Positions 43,921-54,061 of a stretch of 64,000 bases of DNA are shown here, one piece after another. Source of the stretch: Anaerococcus senegalensis JC48 (lineage in GTDB: Bacteria > Bacillota > Clostridia > Tissierellales > Peptoniphilaceae); assembly GCF_000321005.1 (NCBI RefSeq), contig NZ_HE578907.1, forward strand, positions 678,146 to 742,145, in the 5' to 3' direction. The notes beneath the pieces are model-generated. The model did not search any database and had not been told where the DNA came from. It saw only the letters and a list, made by a program, of their open reading frames with translations. The first letter of the stretch is position 1. Each line of letters opens with the position of its first letter. The position numbers and the translations under genes were made by a program.

Positions 43921-44562
43921 TTATTCAGCTACTTCTTCCCAACCATCAGCAAATTGTTCTGGACTAAAGGTATTTGCGTCTATCTTAGATTTATAAACTT
44001 TTCCATTAAATAAAACTTTATCCCCTTTATTATAGGCGTCATGGGCTCCTGTTGGTTGCTTAAACTCTGCTACTACCTCTGTTGTACTTCCATCTTCATT
44101 CTTGATTTCTACGCTTAAATATTCTTTATATAAGGCTGGGGTTGATTCTGGTAGCCATGTTGTTTGACTTCTATGTGCTTGTATTACTTCATATACCTTG
44201 TCCTTATAAGTAAATTTCTCGTTTTCTTCATATTCTTTTCCCACTTGATAAGGCTTATATTGATTAAGGATATTTTCTTGTTGCTCTTTGCTTAAATCCT
44301 TAGATAAAACAAGGGTCTCAAAGGCTGTTTTTATTTCCTTTTTAAGTTCTGCTACAATATTATCTAACTTATTAATAGCTATATTTGGATTTACTTCTTT
44401 TGCTATTTCATTAAGTCCAAGCTCAATCAAAAGGCTGTCGCCCTCATTTCTTTTATCCCCTTTTAAAAAGATAATAAAATCCCTCCAAGGATTCTCTTGT
44501 TGGATTCTTACTTGTGTTTCATTTTTTCCCTCATAGTATTCTTTTGCTTTTAATTCGTACAT
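43921..44562 (-). CDS. Phage tail-tip accessory protein with two carbohydrate-binding modules
   Basis: 213 residues. The N-terminal half is helical. Two CBM5/12-like units follow: one with YQVGKEYEENEKFTYKDKVYEVIQAH (~115-160), and one with AYNKGDKVLFNGKVYKSKID ending in GWEEV (~175-213). Such modules with aromatic residues on short strands bind polysaccharide. Placed directly after the tail spike gene, it likely helps receptor binding. Confidence 0.7.
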   Translation of the reverse strand: MYELKAKEYYEGKNETQVRIQQENPWRDFIIFLKGDKRNEGDSLLIELGLNEIAKEVNPNIAINKLDNIVAELKKEIKTAFETLVLSKDLSKEQQENILNQYKPYQVGKEYEENEKFTYKDKVYEVIQAHRSQTTWLPESTPALYKEYLSVEIKNEDGSTTEVVAEFKQPTGAHDAYNKGDKVLFNGKVYKSKIDANTFSPEQFADGWEEVAE

Positions 44563-44582
44563 AATCGCTCCTTTTTTGTATT

Positions 44583-44606
44583 AAAATAGAGAGGTTTATC
44601 CTCTCT
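44583..44606 (-). terminator. Intercistronic hairpin
   Basis: 7-bp stem AGAGAGG/CCTCTCT followed by ATTTT on the minus strand, overlapping the end of the small gene at 44596. Confidence 0.55.
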
Positions 44607-44784
44607 TTATTTTTATAGATTTATCTTTATTATCTGCTTCTTTATCTGTTTCTTTGTCCTTTCCAAGTTTATTTTCCAATTCTTCTATTTTTCTTTTTAA
44701 ACTTCTGTTTTCCACTTCCAACATAACAGAAGTGTGATTGGCTTCTGCTAATTTATCAATGTAAATTTGTGTTAAATCTTCCAT
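44596..44784 (-). CDS. Small coiled-coil phage protein
   Basis: 62 residues. SLKRKIEELENKL is a heptad coiled coil and the tail is Lys/Asp-rich. AGGAGATAAATT precedes the ATG. It sits right after the tail spike gene where small XkdX-like or chaperone proteins are common. No family assigned. Confidence 0.6.
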   Translation of the reverse strand: MEDLTQIYIDKLAEANHTSVMLEVENRSLKRKIEELENKLGKDKETDKEADNKDKSIKIKRG

Positions 44785-44799
44785 AATTTATCTCCTATT

Positions 44800-47700
44800 T
44801 TAATCTATTTTTGTTTTAACATCTTTACCACCAGATGCATAATATCTATATAGACCACCTCTTTGAAAAATATAGCCTGCTTTTGTATCGTGTGGTTTTA
44901 TTTTTAAAGTATCACCATCTGGAACTAACTCCCAATTACCTATTCTAATAGAATTTCTTAAACAATTTACATTTTCGTGGAAAATTATAGGTGTAATTCC
45001 TCCATTTCCTGTATAGTTCCATTTATCGCAAGTAATATATGAATGGAATAATTTATCTTCATTTTTCCAGTACATTATTCCAGTATAACCAGTTTGATAG
45101 TGGAATAAATTTACAGCTATTACTTTATCTTCATTAAGGATTTTAGTTGTCCTTAAACCACCAAAAGTTTTGTCTTGCCATCTATTATCTCTAAAAGTAA
45201 CTTGGTTGTAATCTATTTTTACACCAACATCATCACTATTATTAAGAGTTTGAAAACTTCCTTTTACATTTACATAAGATCCATTAAAATCTATCTTGTT
45301 AGCTTGTATTTTGTAGCTATCAAATTCTTGTTTTACTAGGGAAGCAAAGCCGTCTTTGGAAACTTTAGTTTCTATTTTTTTGTCTGTTTGTTCAATGCTA
45401 GTTTTTGTACGAGTTATTTCTTGTTTTATATCACCTATACTAGTCTTAACACTCCCAACTTCTTTACTTATCTTTTGGTCTGTTTGGGTTTTAGTAGAGT
45501 AGTTGTTAATGACATAATTTTTAATTCCAGTTTCTATCTTCGTATCGGCATCTGCCATATCTTTTTTAAGGTTTACAAAACTTCTTTCTGTGGTTTCACT
45601 TAAAGAGCTTACACTTGCTTTTATGTTGTTATTTTCAACTTTAAAATCACTCTCGACTTTAATTAATTTCCTGCTTATTTCTTCGCTTTCTTCCTTGCCT
45701 GCTTTTATTGCATCATCAACATCTGCATAACATGGCGTCCACTCTATGGATGGTATATCTCCTCTAGTTAGAGTTGCCCATTCTATGGATGTCGTTATTT
45801 TATCTTGGCTTTGATTAGAAGTCATATTATATAAATATATACTTGGTGGATTTGTTTGTTCGTAATGTTTTTGCCCCCAAGATACATTTATAAATGTTTT
45901 CCAAGGAAATGTATAAGATATTAATTTATAATCATCTTCTTTAATTACCTCTTTGTAATTAAGGTTTATTGCACTCCCACTGTTATATATCCATAGACTT
46001 GACTTTCTATCAACTTTAACTTTCATAGTAAATGTTACTATTTCATTATCTTTTAAAGTTTCACAAACATCCCAAATTATAGTCGGATAATCTTTATTAG
46101 ATACAGGAACATTGGAATTTCTCAAAAGATTTTGTCCGATTTTACCAGTTTTTCCATCTTTACCGTCAATTCCATCTTTACCCGGTATACCTTGTTTACC
46201 AGTATCTCCTTTGTCGCCTTTTTCTCCATCTTTAATATTATCTAACCTTGTATAGGCTTCTGCTTTTAGTCCTTTATAACTAACAACAACTTTACTCGCT
46301 ATATATTCGTATCGCCTATCTATATTACCCCAAGAATCATATATTGTAGACTTTTGCCATTCTCCATCGCCAAAGCAATTATATACTTCGGTATTAGAAC
46401 TATCTAATTCTATATCTTCTCCATCATATTTAGCTTGTATTATCCTTTTAACATCTTTTGTCTTATAATTTCTAAATTCACCTTCGAGCCATACCTCTAC
46501 TGTCAAGGTGTGTCCGTCTTTTCCATCAAGACCAGGCACTCCTCGTTTTCCAGGCTCACCCTTATCACCCTTGTTACCCTTGACAAGTTGCCAAGTATAT
46601 TTTTTAGGGTAGCTAGAATCTTCCTTGATGTAGTCTGTATAAGTTCCTATATATAACTTTTCCCCAGCTTGACTTGTGGAAAAATCTTTGCTTCCGTCTG
46701 ATGAGTTTGCCCAAGCTGTATGAAAATATGGTGTTTTACCATCTTTTCCAGCCTTTCCTGGTATTCCATTTACTCCATCTTTGCCTATTTTACTCACAGA
46801 ATATCCAGTTTCTGAAGTATTATCAGTATAATTCCACACTGTTTTTGTCCACAAATAAACACCAGGACTTGTATTTGGTATGCTACTAGACCAACCATTA
46901 GTAGGTGCAGAAGTACCATTTGTAGAATTAGCATAAGTTATAGTTGTAGATTTTATTCCTACACCATCTTTTCCCGCAATACCATCTTTACCATTGTTAC
47001 CATCTTTAGCAATATAAGTCTTCGTATATCCAGTTTCAGAAGTATTATCAGTGTATCCCCACACAGTCTTTGTCCATAAATACTTACCTTTTACCAAACT
47101 AGGTACTGTTTTAGTCCAGCTAGTAGGCTCATTCGTTTCAGAATTAGACAAGCCGTAGGAAATATCTGTGGATTTTAATCCAACACCATTTTTGCCTGCA
47201 ACTCCATCTTTTCCATCATCACCTTTAAATAACGACCATTCATATTTTTTTGGATCTTTAGAATCTTCCTTCACAAAATCTGTATAAAAACCAATATATT
47301 TTTTACCACTTGTTGCTGTTTGAGTAAATCCAACAACTCCATCTTTACTGTCCGCATAGGCAAAGTGCATATAAGATGTTTTACCATCAGCTCCAGGTTT
47401 TCCTGGCATTCCGTCTTTTCCGTCTTTACCAGGCACGCCATTTACACCGTCTTTACCTTTTAAAGCTTCTTGGATTTCTTTGTCTTCTAGAATGTCATCT
47501 TTAGATATTTTTTTGTCTAAACCATCTTTTATTTCGCTAAAATCTTTACTATTTTTAAGGTCTATATCTACATTTCTAAAATGTAAAGTTCCACCATCCC
47601 AATACATACTGTAATTATCGGCATTTTTACCAATGAGAAATGTACCATCTTCCAAATTCCAGCGTACATTTCCACCAAGTATAGTTCCAGCTACTAATAA

Positions 47701-49113
47701 ATCAGCAACAAATCCTTTACCAGTTCCAAAGGTTCTAAAGTTCCAATCTCCATTAGATTTTTTACTATCGGCAATAGCTAAAGTTCCTGCTCCAACATAT
47801 ATCACCCTTTGTGGATTATTATCTATTTCCCTATCAAAGCTGTAATATCCTGCTGGTAGTCCGTACTTATTACCTTTTTTTAGCTCATAGTTATATCCAT
47901 CTCGATTAAAAGTTGCTTGGGTAATACCGTCGGTTACCTTATCTACAAAAGAGCTTTTAAGGTCAGTTTCAGTTTCTTTTAGCCTATTTTCTAAAGCATT
48001 TAGATTATCACTAACAATCTTTTCTCTGTCGGCGGGACTTTGGACTAATTTATCCCCAAATTCAACTTCTAAAGTTTCATTCAATAAGTTTCTATGTGCC
48101 TTATATATCCTTGTTCTGTAATAAAAATCTAAATCTTTTCGTATTATTCTTACAATATCGCCAACATTTGTTCTCGATCTTTTAGATATTTTTGTCTTAA
48201 ATTGTACAAGAGGGCGTGAAACTTTTACTAAAAAATTATATCCAGCCTTTATCAATTCCTTTGGGTCTTCAATATCTTCAAAAATCTGTACCCTTGTTCT
48301 TGCTTCGCCATCAGAAAATCCAAACTTATTTGTCATTTCTTTAAGTTCAAGGTATTCTTGTCCCTTTGGTTTATCTATTGGGTCGCCCTTGGCTTTTTCC
48401 CATACTGCATCATCAATTTTTATTCTTCTTCCATATCCATCTGTCGGTTTTCCTTCTTCATCTACCTTTTCTTCACCTTTTCCCCTTGGGATAACTCTTG
48501 TATAAACCTCAGATACATCAACTTCTTTTACAACTTCAAGGGCATTAGATCCATAGACAAATCTTTCTCCTGTATCTTCTCCCCTAAAACCTAATAAATC
48601 TATATATCTTCCAGTTATTTTATTTCCATCAAAAGTTAGGTAAAAATGTAAATCTAAATTCCAAGTTTTAATAATTTTTGATAAAGCTTCAAGCCTTGTG
48701 CAATCGTAAAAATTTGTAGATAATAGTTCACTATCATCTACCCTACCAACTTTCCATCTTGACCCTGCTAGTGCTATATCTAAGGCTGTACTCGCCTTTA
48801 CCCTGTCTGGTCTTTTGTCCCTTATATATCCATAAGATTTTAATTCATCATAGATTATATGGACTGCTTGGTAATTAACCGTATTGTCGTCCGATCCAGA
48901 ATTAATAAGCCTATACATTTGTATTTTTTGATAATCTTCCATATCCTTATGGGCAACATACTCTATATCTTCCATCTTATCGTTAGAATCAATAAATACT
49001 GCAAATTCCAAGGTCATCAGCTTATTTAATTCTTCATGTTGGATTGAAGATTCAATTTCATCAGAAGCTAACTCATCTATTAAATTTTCGTTTTTATCAA
49101 ATAAATATAACAT
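44800..49113 (-). CDS. Phage tail spike / tail-associated protein with collagen-like repeats
   Basis: About 1437 residues. The first ~370 match the phage minor structural protein (Prophage_tail, gp18/Tal) domain that forms the tail tip. Residues ~540-1000 alternate collagen-like GKDG-type triplets with two duplicated beta modules: TSYMHFAYADSKDG and TPYFHTAWANSSDG type, and GVGLKSTDISYG and GVGIKSTTITYA type. A carbohydrate-binding-like module (~1040-1150), a coiled coil (~1160-1270) and a beta-rich C-terminal head follow. It contacts the host surface. ATG 49113 overlaps the Dit stop (TGATG), with AAGGAG upstream. Confidence 0.85.
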   Translation of the reverse strand: MLYLFDKNENLIDELASDEIESSIQHEELNKLMTLEFAVFIDSNDKMEDIEYVAHKDMEDYQKIQMYRLINSGSDDNTVNYQAVHIIYDELKSYGYIRDKRPDRVKASTALDIALAGSRWKVGRVDDSELLSTNFYDCTRLEALSKIIKTWNLDLHFYLTFDGNKITGRYIDLLGFRGEDTGERFVYGSNALEVVKEVDVSEVYTRVIPRGKGEEKVDEEGKPTDGYGRRIKIDDAVWEKAKGDPIDKPKGQEYLELKEMTNKFGFSDGEARTRVQIFEDIEDPKELIKAGYNFLVKVSRPLVQFKTKISKRSRTNVGDIVRIIRKDLDFYYRTRIYKAHRNLLNETLEVEFGDKLVQSPADREKIVSDNLNALENRLKETETDLKSSFVDKVTDGITQATFNRDGYNYELKKGNKYGLPAGYYSFDREIDNNPQRVIYVGAGTLAIADSKKSNGDWNFRTFGTGKGFVADLLVAGTILGGNVRWNLEDGTFLIGKNADNYSMYWDGGTLHFRNVDIDLKNSKDFSEIKDGLDKKISKDDILEDKEIQEALKGKDGVNGVPGKDGKDGMPGKPGADGKTSYMHFAYADSKDGVVGFTQTATSGKKYIGFYTDFVKEDSKDPKKYEWSLFKGDDGKDGVAGKNGVGLKSTDISYGLSNSETNEPTSWTKTVPSLVKGKYLWTKTVWGYTDNTSETGYTKTYIAKDGNNGKDGIAGKDGVGIKSTTITYANSTNGTSAPTNGWSSSIPNTSPGVYLWTKTVWNYTDNTSETGYSVSKIGKDGVNGIPGKAGKDGKTPYFHTAWANSSDGSKDFSTSQAGEKLYIGTYTDYIKEDSSYPKKYTWQLVKGNKGDKGEPGKRGVPGLDGKDGHTLTVEVWLEGEFRNYKTKDVKRIIQAKYDGEDIELDSSNTEVYNCFGDGEWQKSTIYDSWGNIDRRYEYIASKVVVSYKGLKAEAYTRLDNIKDGEKGDKGDTGKQGIPGKDGIDGKDGKTGKIGQNLLRNSNVPVSNKDYPTIIWDVCETLKDNEIVTFTMKVKVDRKSSLWIYNSGSAINLNYKEVIKEDDYKLISYTFPWKTFINVSWGQKHYEQTNPPSIYLYNMTSNQSQDKITTSIEWATLTRGDIPSIEWTPCYADVDDAIKAGKEESEEISRKLIKVESDFKVENNNIKASVSSLSETTERSFVNLKKDMADADTKIETGIKNYVINNYSTKTQTDQKISKEVGSVKTSIGDIKQEITRTKTSIEQTDKKIETKVSKDGFASLVKQEFDSYKIQANKIDFNGSYVNVKGSFQTLNNSDDVGVKIDYNQVTFRDNRWQDKTFGGLRTTKILNEDKVIAVNLFHYQTGYTGIMYWKNEDKLFHSYITCDKWNYTGNGGITPIIFHENVNCLRNSIRIGNWELVPDGDTLKIKPHDTKAGYIFQRGGLYRYYASGGKDVKTKID

Positions 49114-49946
49114 CAATAGCTCCTTAATTTGTACTTAATCTCATAATCACAAGCACTAGATAAGAGGATTGTGTCTTTTGGATTTACAAAAAAGTCTTCA
49201 AAATCGCTCATCAAGTCCATAGCTGGCATTAAATTCCTGCCATTTAATAGGCACTTTTGCTCTTCTAATAAAATATTAATCCTATTATTGGATTTAAAAA
49301 GATAAGAAAAAATAGTTTTTCCATTTCCATTCATATTTTCAAAAGTAAATTTATTAGAATCGGAATTCAAAACAAATTTCATTTCTAAAATATCAATTTC
49401 TTCTTTAAAATCTGGCATTTCAATTTCTTTTCCATTTCCTTTTAAAACATAAGTTTCAATACTTGTTTTCATTGGATCTACACAAAGAATTTTAAAAGTA
49501 GAAATCACAGAATTTCTATTCTCTTTAAAACTTCCGATTTCTGTTATTGTTCCTGTGTAATAAAAAGTAGGGTCATCAGTCCAAGTCCATTTCGCTTCTT
49601 CTTGGTGCAAAATAGTTGTAAATTTAGATAAAAGCTCCCTAAATAATTCATTTGTCTTAGCTTCCAACAAAAACTCAACTTCTATAACTACACTTTGAAT
49701 GTCAGAACTAAAAAACTTATTATTTCCAGCCTTATTAGATTTGCTTTTAGTAGATTTAGATCCAGCATTTCTCCTTGCAGAAAACTTTAAAGTTTCAATA
49801 TCTCTACCAAATACAGACCTACCAGATACATTTAAAGTTCTGTATCCATCTAGTTCTGTATCTAAATTAAATCCATTAATAATAGTTTGGATAGAGGCAT
49901 AACTTTTAAGGTTAGCCTCGTTTGTATCAATAAACTTATATCCCAA
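49113..49946 (-). CDS. Phage distal tail protein (Dit)
   Basis: 277 residues, of the siphovirus tail family found between tape measure and tail spike. The N-terminal part (LDGYRTLNVSGRSVFGR) and FTTILHQEEAKWTWTDDPTFYYTGTITEI are typical of the ring-forming Dit fold. The C-terminal galectin-like part includes CLLNGRNLMPAMDL. It forms the hub linking tube to tip. Overlaps the tape measure by 11 nt. Confidence 0.8.
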   Translation of the reverse strand: MGYKFIDTNEANLKSYASIQTIINGFNLDTELDGYRTLNVSGRSVFGRDIETLKFSARRNAGSKSTKSKSNKAGNNKFFSSDIQSVVIEVEFLLEAKTNELFRELLSKFTTILHQEEAKWTWTDDPTFYYTGTITEIGSFKENRNSVISTFKILCVDPMKTSIETYVLKGNGKEIEMPDFKEEIDILEMKFVLNSDSNKFTFENMNGNGKTIFSYLFKSNNRINILLEEQKCLLNGRNLMPAMDLMSDFEDFFVNPKDTILLSSACDYEIKYKLRSY

Positions 49947-52900
49947 AGTTTGCCTCCAATCTTAAATCTTTTCCTTGTTCTTGGGTTATATCCCTAGATA
50001 TAGCCCTAAATTCATTATTTCCAAGCCTTAAATTAATAACTAATGGCATTGCTTTGCTATTAGTATTAAAATCGCTAAAAGAAGAATTTAAACCAGTATC
50101 TACACCCTTAATAGTGTTAGATAATCCATCGACTGCATTGTTAACATATCTTTTAGATTTTTCTAATCCTACTGCAAGACCTTCACCTGCATAAGAACCT
50201 AGATTCATCAAAACCCTGGAAGGAGAATGGATTCTTAATGCTGATCTAATTCTTGCAGAAACAGAAGCCGCAATTGATGAAGCAAGCCCCATTATTGAGC
50301 CTCTTGTGCTTGCAAGTCCGCTATAAAATCCCATTCCAGCATTATATCCAGCACTTCTCATTCCACCTACAGATGAGTTCATAATCGATATAAGCCTATT
50401 TCTCATACTACTAGCAAGGCTTGTTGTCCTATTACAAGCGGAAGAATATGCACTTGCCATAGAATTTCCAGCTTGTCTTGTTTTACTTACTACAGCATTC
50501 CACATAGAAGTATTTAAGGATTTTAACCTACTAGAATAAGATGTAAATTTGCTTTGTAGCTTACTTATATTGCTAGAAAAGGCAGAATAATTTCTATTTA
50601 AAGCTGATTTAGATTGAGAATTAAACCTATTCCACATATTGGAGTTAGTAGATATAAACCTACTAGCAAAACGTGAAAATGAAGAATTAACACGATTATT
50701 CATATTTGAAATACTAACAACAATTTTATTAGTTCCTGATGTAACAGTTGAACTAATTCTATTAAATGCAGAAGAAAATCTACTAGCTAAATTACTAAGT
50801 CCAGACGTAGAAACACTATTAATTCTAGAAATAGAAGATGTAAAAGATGTTACTATTTTTTGTAAATTGCTATCAACTCCCTTGCCTAGTGCATTAAAAG
50901 CATTTGTAAAAGAATTAGATACATTCATCAAAATAGTATCTGTCTTAGCTGGCAAAGTTCCTAGCCTCATTTCAAAATTAGCATTGATAGTTTCCATTCC
51001 ACTTGTTACAGCAGTATTTGCTTGTTGCGTAGATGATGTAATTCTATTTGCCAAATCTTCATATTGCCCTGATGTCGCCTCGTTTGTATTAGTAGCATCC
51101 GCAGGTAACTTTGTATTTAAACCATCAAATTTACTATTAGCTCCATCAACACCACGACTGATAGAATTAAGCATATTATTAGCCATTTGGTCTGTTTGAC
51201 CTGATACATTAGTATTCATTTCAGAAGCTTTTATCGTCAAGTTTCCCTTTGTTAGCTCGCCTTTTTCTTGGACTGTTCTAACAATCTGATCCATGCTCAT
51301 TCCAGTAGCATTAGCCATTTCTTGTAGTTTTATTTGAGTTTCTTGACTCATCATTGCCATTTCTGATGTAAATCCGATTTTTGCTTGATTTGCGTTTTGT
51401 TGGAATTTAGGTCCAAGACTCTGTGTCATTATATCAAGCGTACTGCTTAAACTATTCATTTCTGTTTCTACATCAGTTTTTGTATTTGTCGCTTCTTCTT
51501 TTCCTGGACTAAATATATTTTTGAAAAATCCTTTAACACCAGATACAAGACTTCCAGCAATATTTCCTAAAGCTCCTAGGATTGACTTACCTAGAGCCAT
51601 AACTATTTCAACTCCAGCTAAAACAATTTGTGGAATAGCTTGTACAATTCCTTTTATTAGTTCAAAAATTATTTTTATACCTGATCCTAATAATTGAGGT
51701 GCTGATTGTCCTATACCATCAATAAAACCTGCTATTATTCTTCCAGCAGTTGCAATTATCATAGGTATGTTTTGCACAATTCCTACTATCAATTGACCTA
51801 TTAAAGTTACACCAGCAACTATTAATCTAGGTAAATTTTGCATAACCCCTTGTAAAAATGATCCAACTACCAATAAAGCAGATTGAATAAGCTTACCTGC
51901 ATTATTTCCTACACTTTGTACTAAAGCAATTACTATATTTGTTCCAGCAGTTAAAATAGCAGGTAAATTTGCCGCCAATGCTTGGGCAAAGTGATTAACA
52001 AGAGTTGCCCCTTGATTTACAAAATCAGGAATTTTACTTGCAATTCCATTTCCTAAATTAGTTATTATTTCAGGGCCTTTTGTTTTTGCAACTTCTAATA
52101 ATTTATCAATTTGTGTACCAAATTTAGAATACAAAAGTCCAAGCCCAGCTAATGCTATACCAATTACAGCAGCAGGAAATAATGCTTGCATACCTATATT
52201 TGCTAAAGATACGGCTTTTCCTACCATAGGACTTAATTTTGCTAACTTAGCACCCACAGTTAAAACTGATAATTCTGTTTTCTTTGCTAAAGAGCTTAAA
52301 GCTCCCCCAGTAAAACTATTTAAAGCACTACTAGCACTACCAGAAAACATCTTAAAGGCATTGCCGACTTGACTTAAAACACCAATAACAGGAGATAAAG
52401 TTTTTGTTATCTTGCCACCTATCAATAAAACTGGTCCAATAGCAGCCAAAAGACCACCGATTTTTAATACCATCTCTCCTATAGCTTTTTTTGAAGAATC
52501 TGATAAATCAAACCATTTTGAAGCAAGATCATTAACCTTATCAACCATATCTTTAAGAGCTGGTGCAACAATGGAAAATATATCCTTCGCTATATTTCCA
52601 AGAGTATTTTTAAAGGTCGTTAATTTAGCGTGTAAAGTTTTCCAAGCTTCTGCCGCTTCTTTTGCCAAATCATTTCCATGATTATAAGCGTCATTTGATT
52701 GTTTTATAGCCTCTGATAATAATTCATGGTTTTGAGCTAAAGATTTAACAGCATTAGATTCTCTTACGCCTTTAATTCCCAACATATCCAAAATTTGGTT
52801 CATGTTCCCACCGGATTTTGAAGCACTATCAAGACCTTTCATCAAATCTTCTAAAGCCTCTGTAGGTTTTGATTTCCATTTAGCAGCAAAATCTTCTGCA

Positions 52901-53694
52901 CTCATTCCTGCAACCTTTGCAAAGTTTTGTAATTTTTCACCACCACTTGCTACAGCCTTATCAACTTTTGTCATTACTGTAGACATGGCAGTTCCACCTG
53001 CTTCTGCTTCAATTCCAACAGCAGACATCGCAGTAGCAAGGCCCAATACATTTGGCGTTGTTATCCCTACAAGCCTTGATGAGGCAGCAAGTCTAGAAGA
53101 CATATTCATTATTTCAGCTTCGCTTGTAGCAAAGTTATTTCCCAGCCTAACTACAGAGTTTCCGACTTGTCTTATATTTTTACCAACATCAATTCCCATT
53201 ACATTGGCAAATCTTGCCATTTGTTTGGCACCTTCTTCTCCTGCAAGGTTGGTTGCAGAACCCATTTCAGCCATAACTCTTGTAAATTCTAACAAGTCTT
53301 TTTTGCCATGGATTCCTAATTGCCCAGCAGTTTCTGATAAGCCTAAAAGATCTTTTGTCGATACAGGGATAACAGATGACATTTTTGCAATATCATCTCC
53401 AAAACCTTTTAAATCATCACCAGTCATACCTGTTGTTTTACCAACTCCTACAAGTCCAGTTTCAAACTCTGAAAATTGCTTACCTGCATAAGTAAAAGCA
53501 GCACCTAATGGTAAAGTTAGTTTTGTAGTCAAACTTTTCCCAATACTTTCAGTTGCACTTCCAATCTTAGAAGCAACTCCACTTACTTTTCCAGCTTGTG
53601 TTTGCAATTTCTCGACTGCCTTAGTAGCTTGATTAAATTTAGAGGTAAATCCTGAATCAACCGCCGAAAGAATGGCTTCAACTCTATAACTCAT
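49936..53694 (-). CDS. Phage tail tape measure protein
   Basis: About 1252 residues. Residues 1-400 carry the TP901-type tape-measure core: GLVGVGKTTGMTGDDLKG, SETAGQLGIHGKKDLLEFTRVMAEMGSATN and KVAGMSAEDFAAKWKSKPTEAL. The centre (~560-720) has repeated hydrophobic helices (PQLLGSGIKIIFELIKGIVQ, then AIPQIVLAGVEIVMALGKSI). The C-terminal part is Ser/Asn-rich helical repeats ending IHSPSRVLMNLGSYAGEGLAVGL. It sets tail length and helps DNA entry. ATG 53694 is better spaced from AAGGTGG than the GTG four codons earlier. Confidence 0.9.
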   Translation of the reverse strand: MSYRVEAILSAVDSGFTSKFNQATKAVEKLQTQAGKVSGVASKIGSATESIGKSLTTKLTLPLGAAFTYAGKQFSEFETGLVGVGKTTGMTGDDLKGFGDDIAKMSSVIPVSTKDLLGLSETAGQLGIHGKKDLLEFTRVMAEMGSATNLAGEEGAKQMARFANVMGIDVGKNIRQVGNSVVRLGNNFATSEAEIMNMSSRLAASSRLVGITTPNVLGLATAMSAVGIEAEAGGTAMSTVMTKVDKAVASGGEKLQNFAKVAGMSAEDFAAKWKSKPTEALEDLMKGLDSASKSGGNMNQILDMLGIKGVRESNAVKSLAQNHELLSEAIKQSNDAYNHGNDLAKEAAEAWKTLHAKLTTFKNTLGNIAKDIFSIVAPALKDMVDKVNDLASKWFDLSDSSKKAIGEMVLKIGGLLAAIGPVLLIGGKITKTLSPVIGVLSQVGNAFKMFSGSASSALNSFTGGALSSLAKKTELSVLTVGAKLAKLSPMVGKAVSLANIGMQALFPAAVIGIALAGLGLLYSKFGTQIDKLLEVAKTKGPEIITNLGNGIASKIPDFVNQGATLVNHFAQALAANLPAILTAGTNIVIALVQSVGNNAGKLIQSALLVVGSFLQGVMQNLPRLIVAGVTLIGQLIVGIVQNIPMIIATAGRIIAGFIDGIGQSAPQLLGSGIKIIFELIKGIVQAIPQIVLAGVEIVMALGKSILGALGNIAGSLVSGVKGFFKNIFSPGKEEATNTKTDVETEMNSLSSTLDIMTQSLGPKFQQNANQAKIGFTSEMAMMSQETQIKLQEMANATGMSMDQIVRTVQEKGELTKGNLTIKASEMNTNVSGQTDQMANNMLNSISRGVDGANSKFDGLNTKLPADATNTNEATSGQYEDLANRITSSTQQANTAVTSGMETINANFEMRLGTLPAKTDTILMNVSNSFTNAFNALGKGVDSNLQKIVTSFTSSISRINSVSTSGLSNLASRFSSAFNRISSTVTSGTNKIVVSISNMNNRVNSSFSRFASRFISTNSNMWNRFNSQSKSALNRNYSAFSSNISKLQSKFTSYSSRLKSLNTSMWNAVVSKTRQAGNSMASAYSSACNRTTSLASSMRNRLISIMNSSVGGMRSAGYNAGMGFYSGLASTRGSIMGLASSIAASVSARIRSALRIHSPSRVLMNLGSYAGEGLAVGLEKSKRYVNNAVDGLSNTIKGVDTGLNSSFSDFNTNSKAMPLVINLRLGNNEFRAISRDITQEQGKDLRLEANFGI

Positions 53695-53695
53695 A

Positions 53696-54061
53696 TTATT
53701 TACCACCTTTCTTTTCGTAATTTCTTACATTAATAGCGATATTTCTTAATCTATCAAAGGTATCATCATCTTCCGTTTCTTCTCCAAGAACCTTTCTTTC
53801 AGCCTTTTCATAATCAAAGACATCTTTAATATCTTTAACCACGTAATAAGTCTTTTTGCCCTTAGTTTCAGTTTCCTCTAGCTTTCTTTTTAAAAGTTCA
53901 TTCTCAATAAAATCTCTCTTTTTATCAATTTCTCTTAATCTAAAAGCAGTAAAAATTGTGTAAAAATCAACCAAGGTCATTTTTTCAAGTTCTTTTATGC
54001 TCTCGGCAAAATATCTCAAACCTTCAATAATTAAGTCCTTATAGAGTAAAGGCTCTATTTG
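53696..54061 (-). CDS. Tail assembly chaperone, frameshifted C-terminal part (gpT-like)
   Basis: Encoded mainly as the extension of the preceding chaperone. From 54061 the -1 frame is open for 14 codons before the first possible start (TTG 54019) and continues with FAESIKELEKMTLVDFYTIF, a helical, charged protein. No ribosome site is obvious before TTG 54019. The layout (short chaperone ORF, -1 overlap, then tape measure) is that of lambda gpG/gpGT and its siphovirus analogues. The free 107-residue form could also be made. Confidence 0.65.
   Translation of the reverse strand, partial: QIEPLLYKDLIIEGLRYFAESIKELEKMTLVDFYTIFTAFRLREIDKKRDFIENELLKRKLEETETKGKKTYYVVKDIKDVFDYEKAERKVLGEETEDDDTFDRLRNIAINVRNYEKKGGK

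Noticed and set aside
46136-47470. Short repeated DNA with GGNAAAGATGG-like period on the plus strand
   Set aside because: It is the coding sequence of collagen-like G-x-y triplets in the tail spike, not a DNA repeat element.
50639-53491. Long plus-strand open frames opposite the tape measure gene
   Set aside because: Low-complexity shadows of the tape measure protein; no ribosome sites and no family resemblance.
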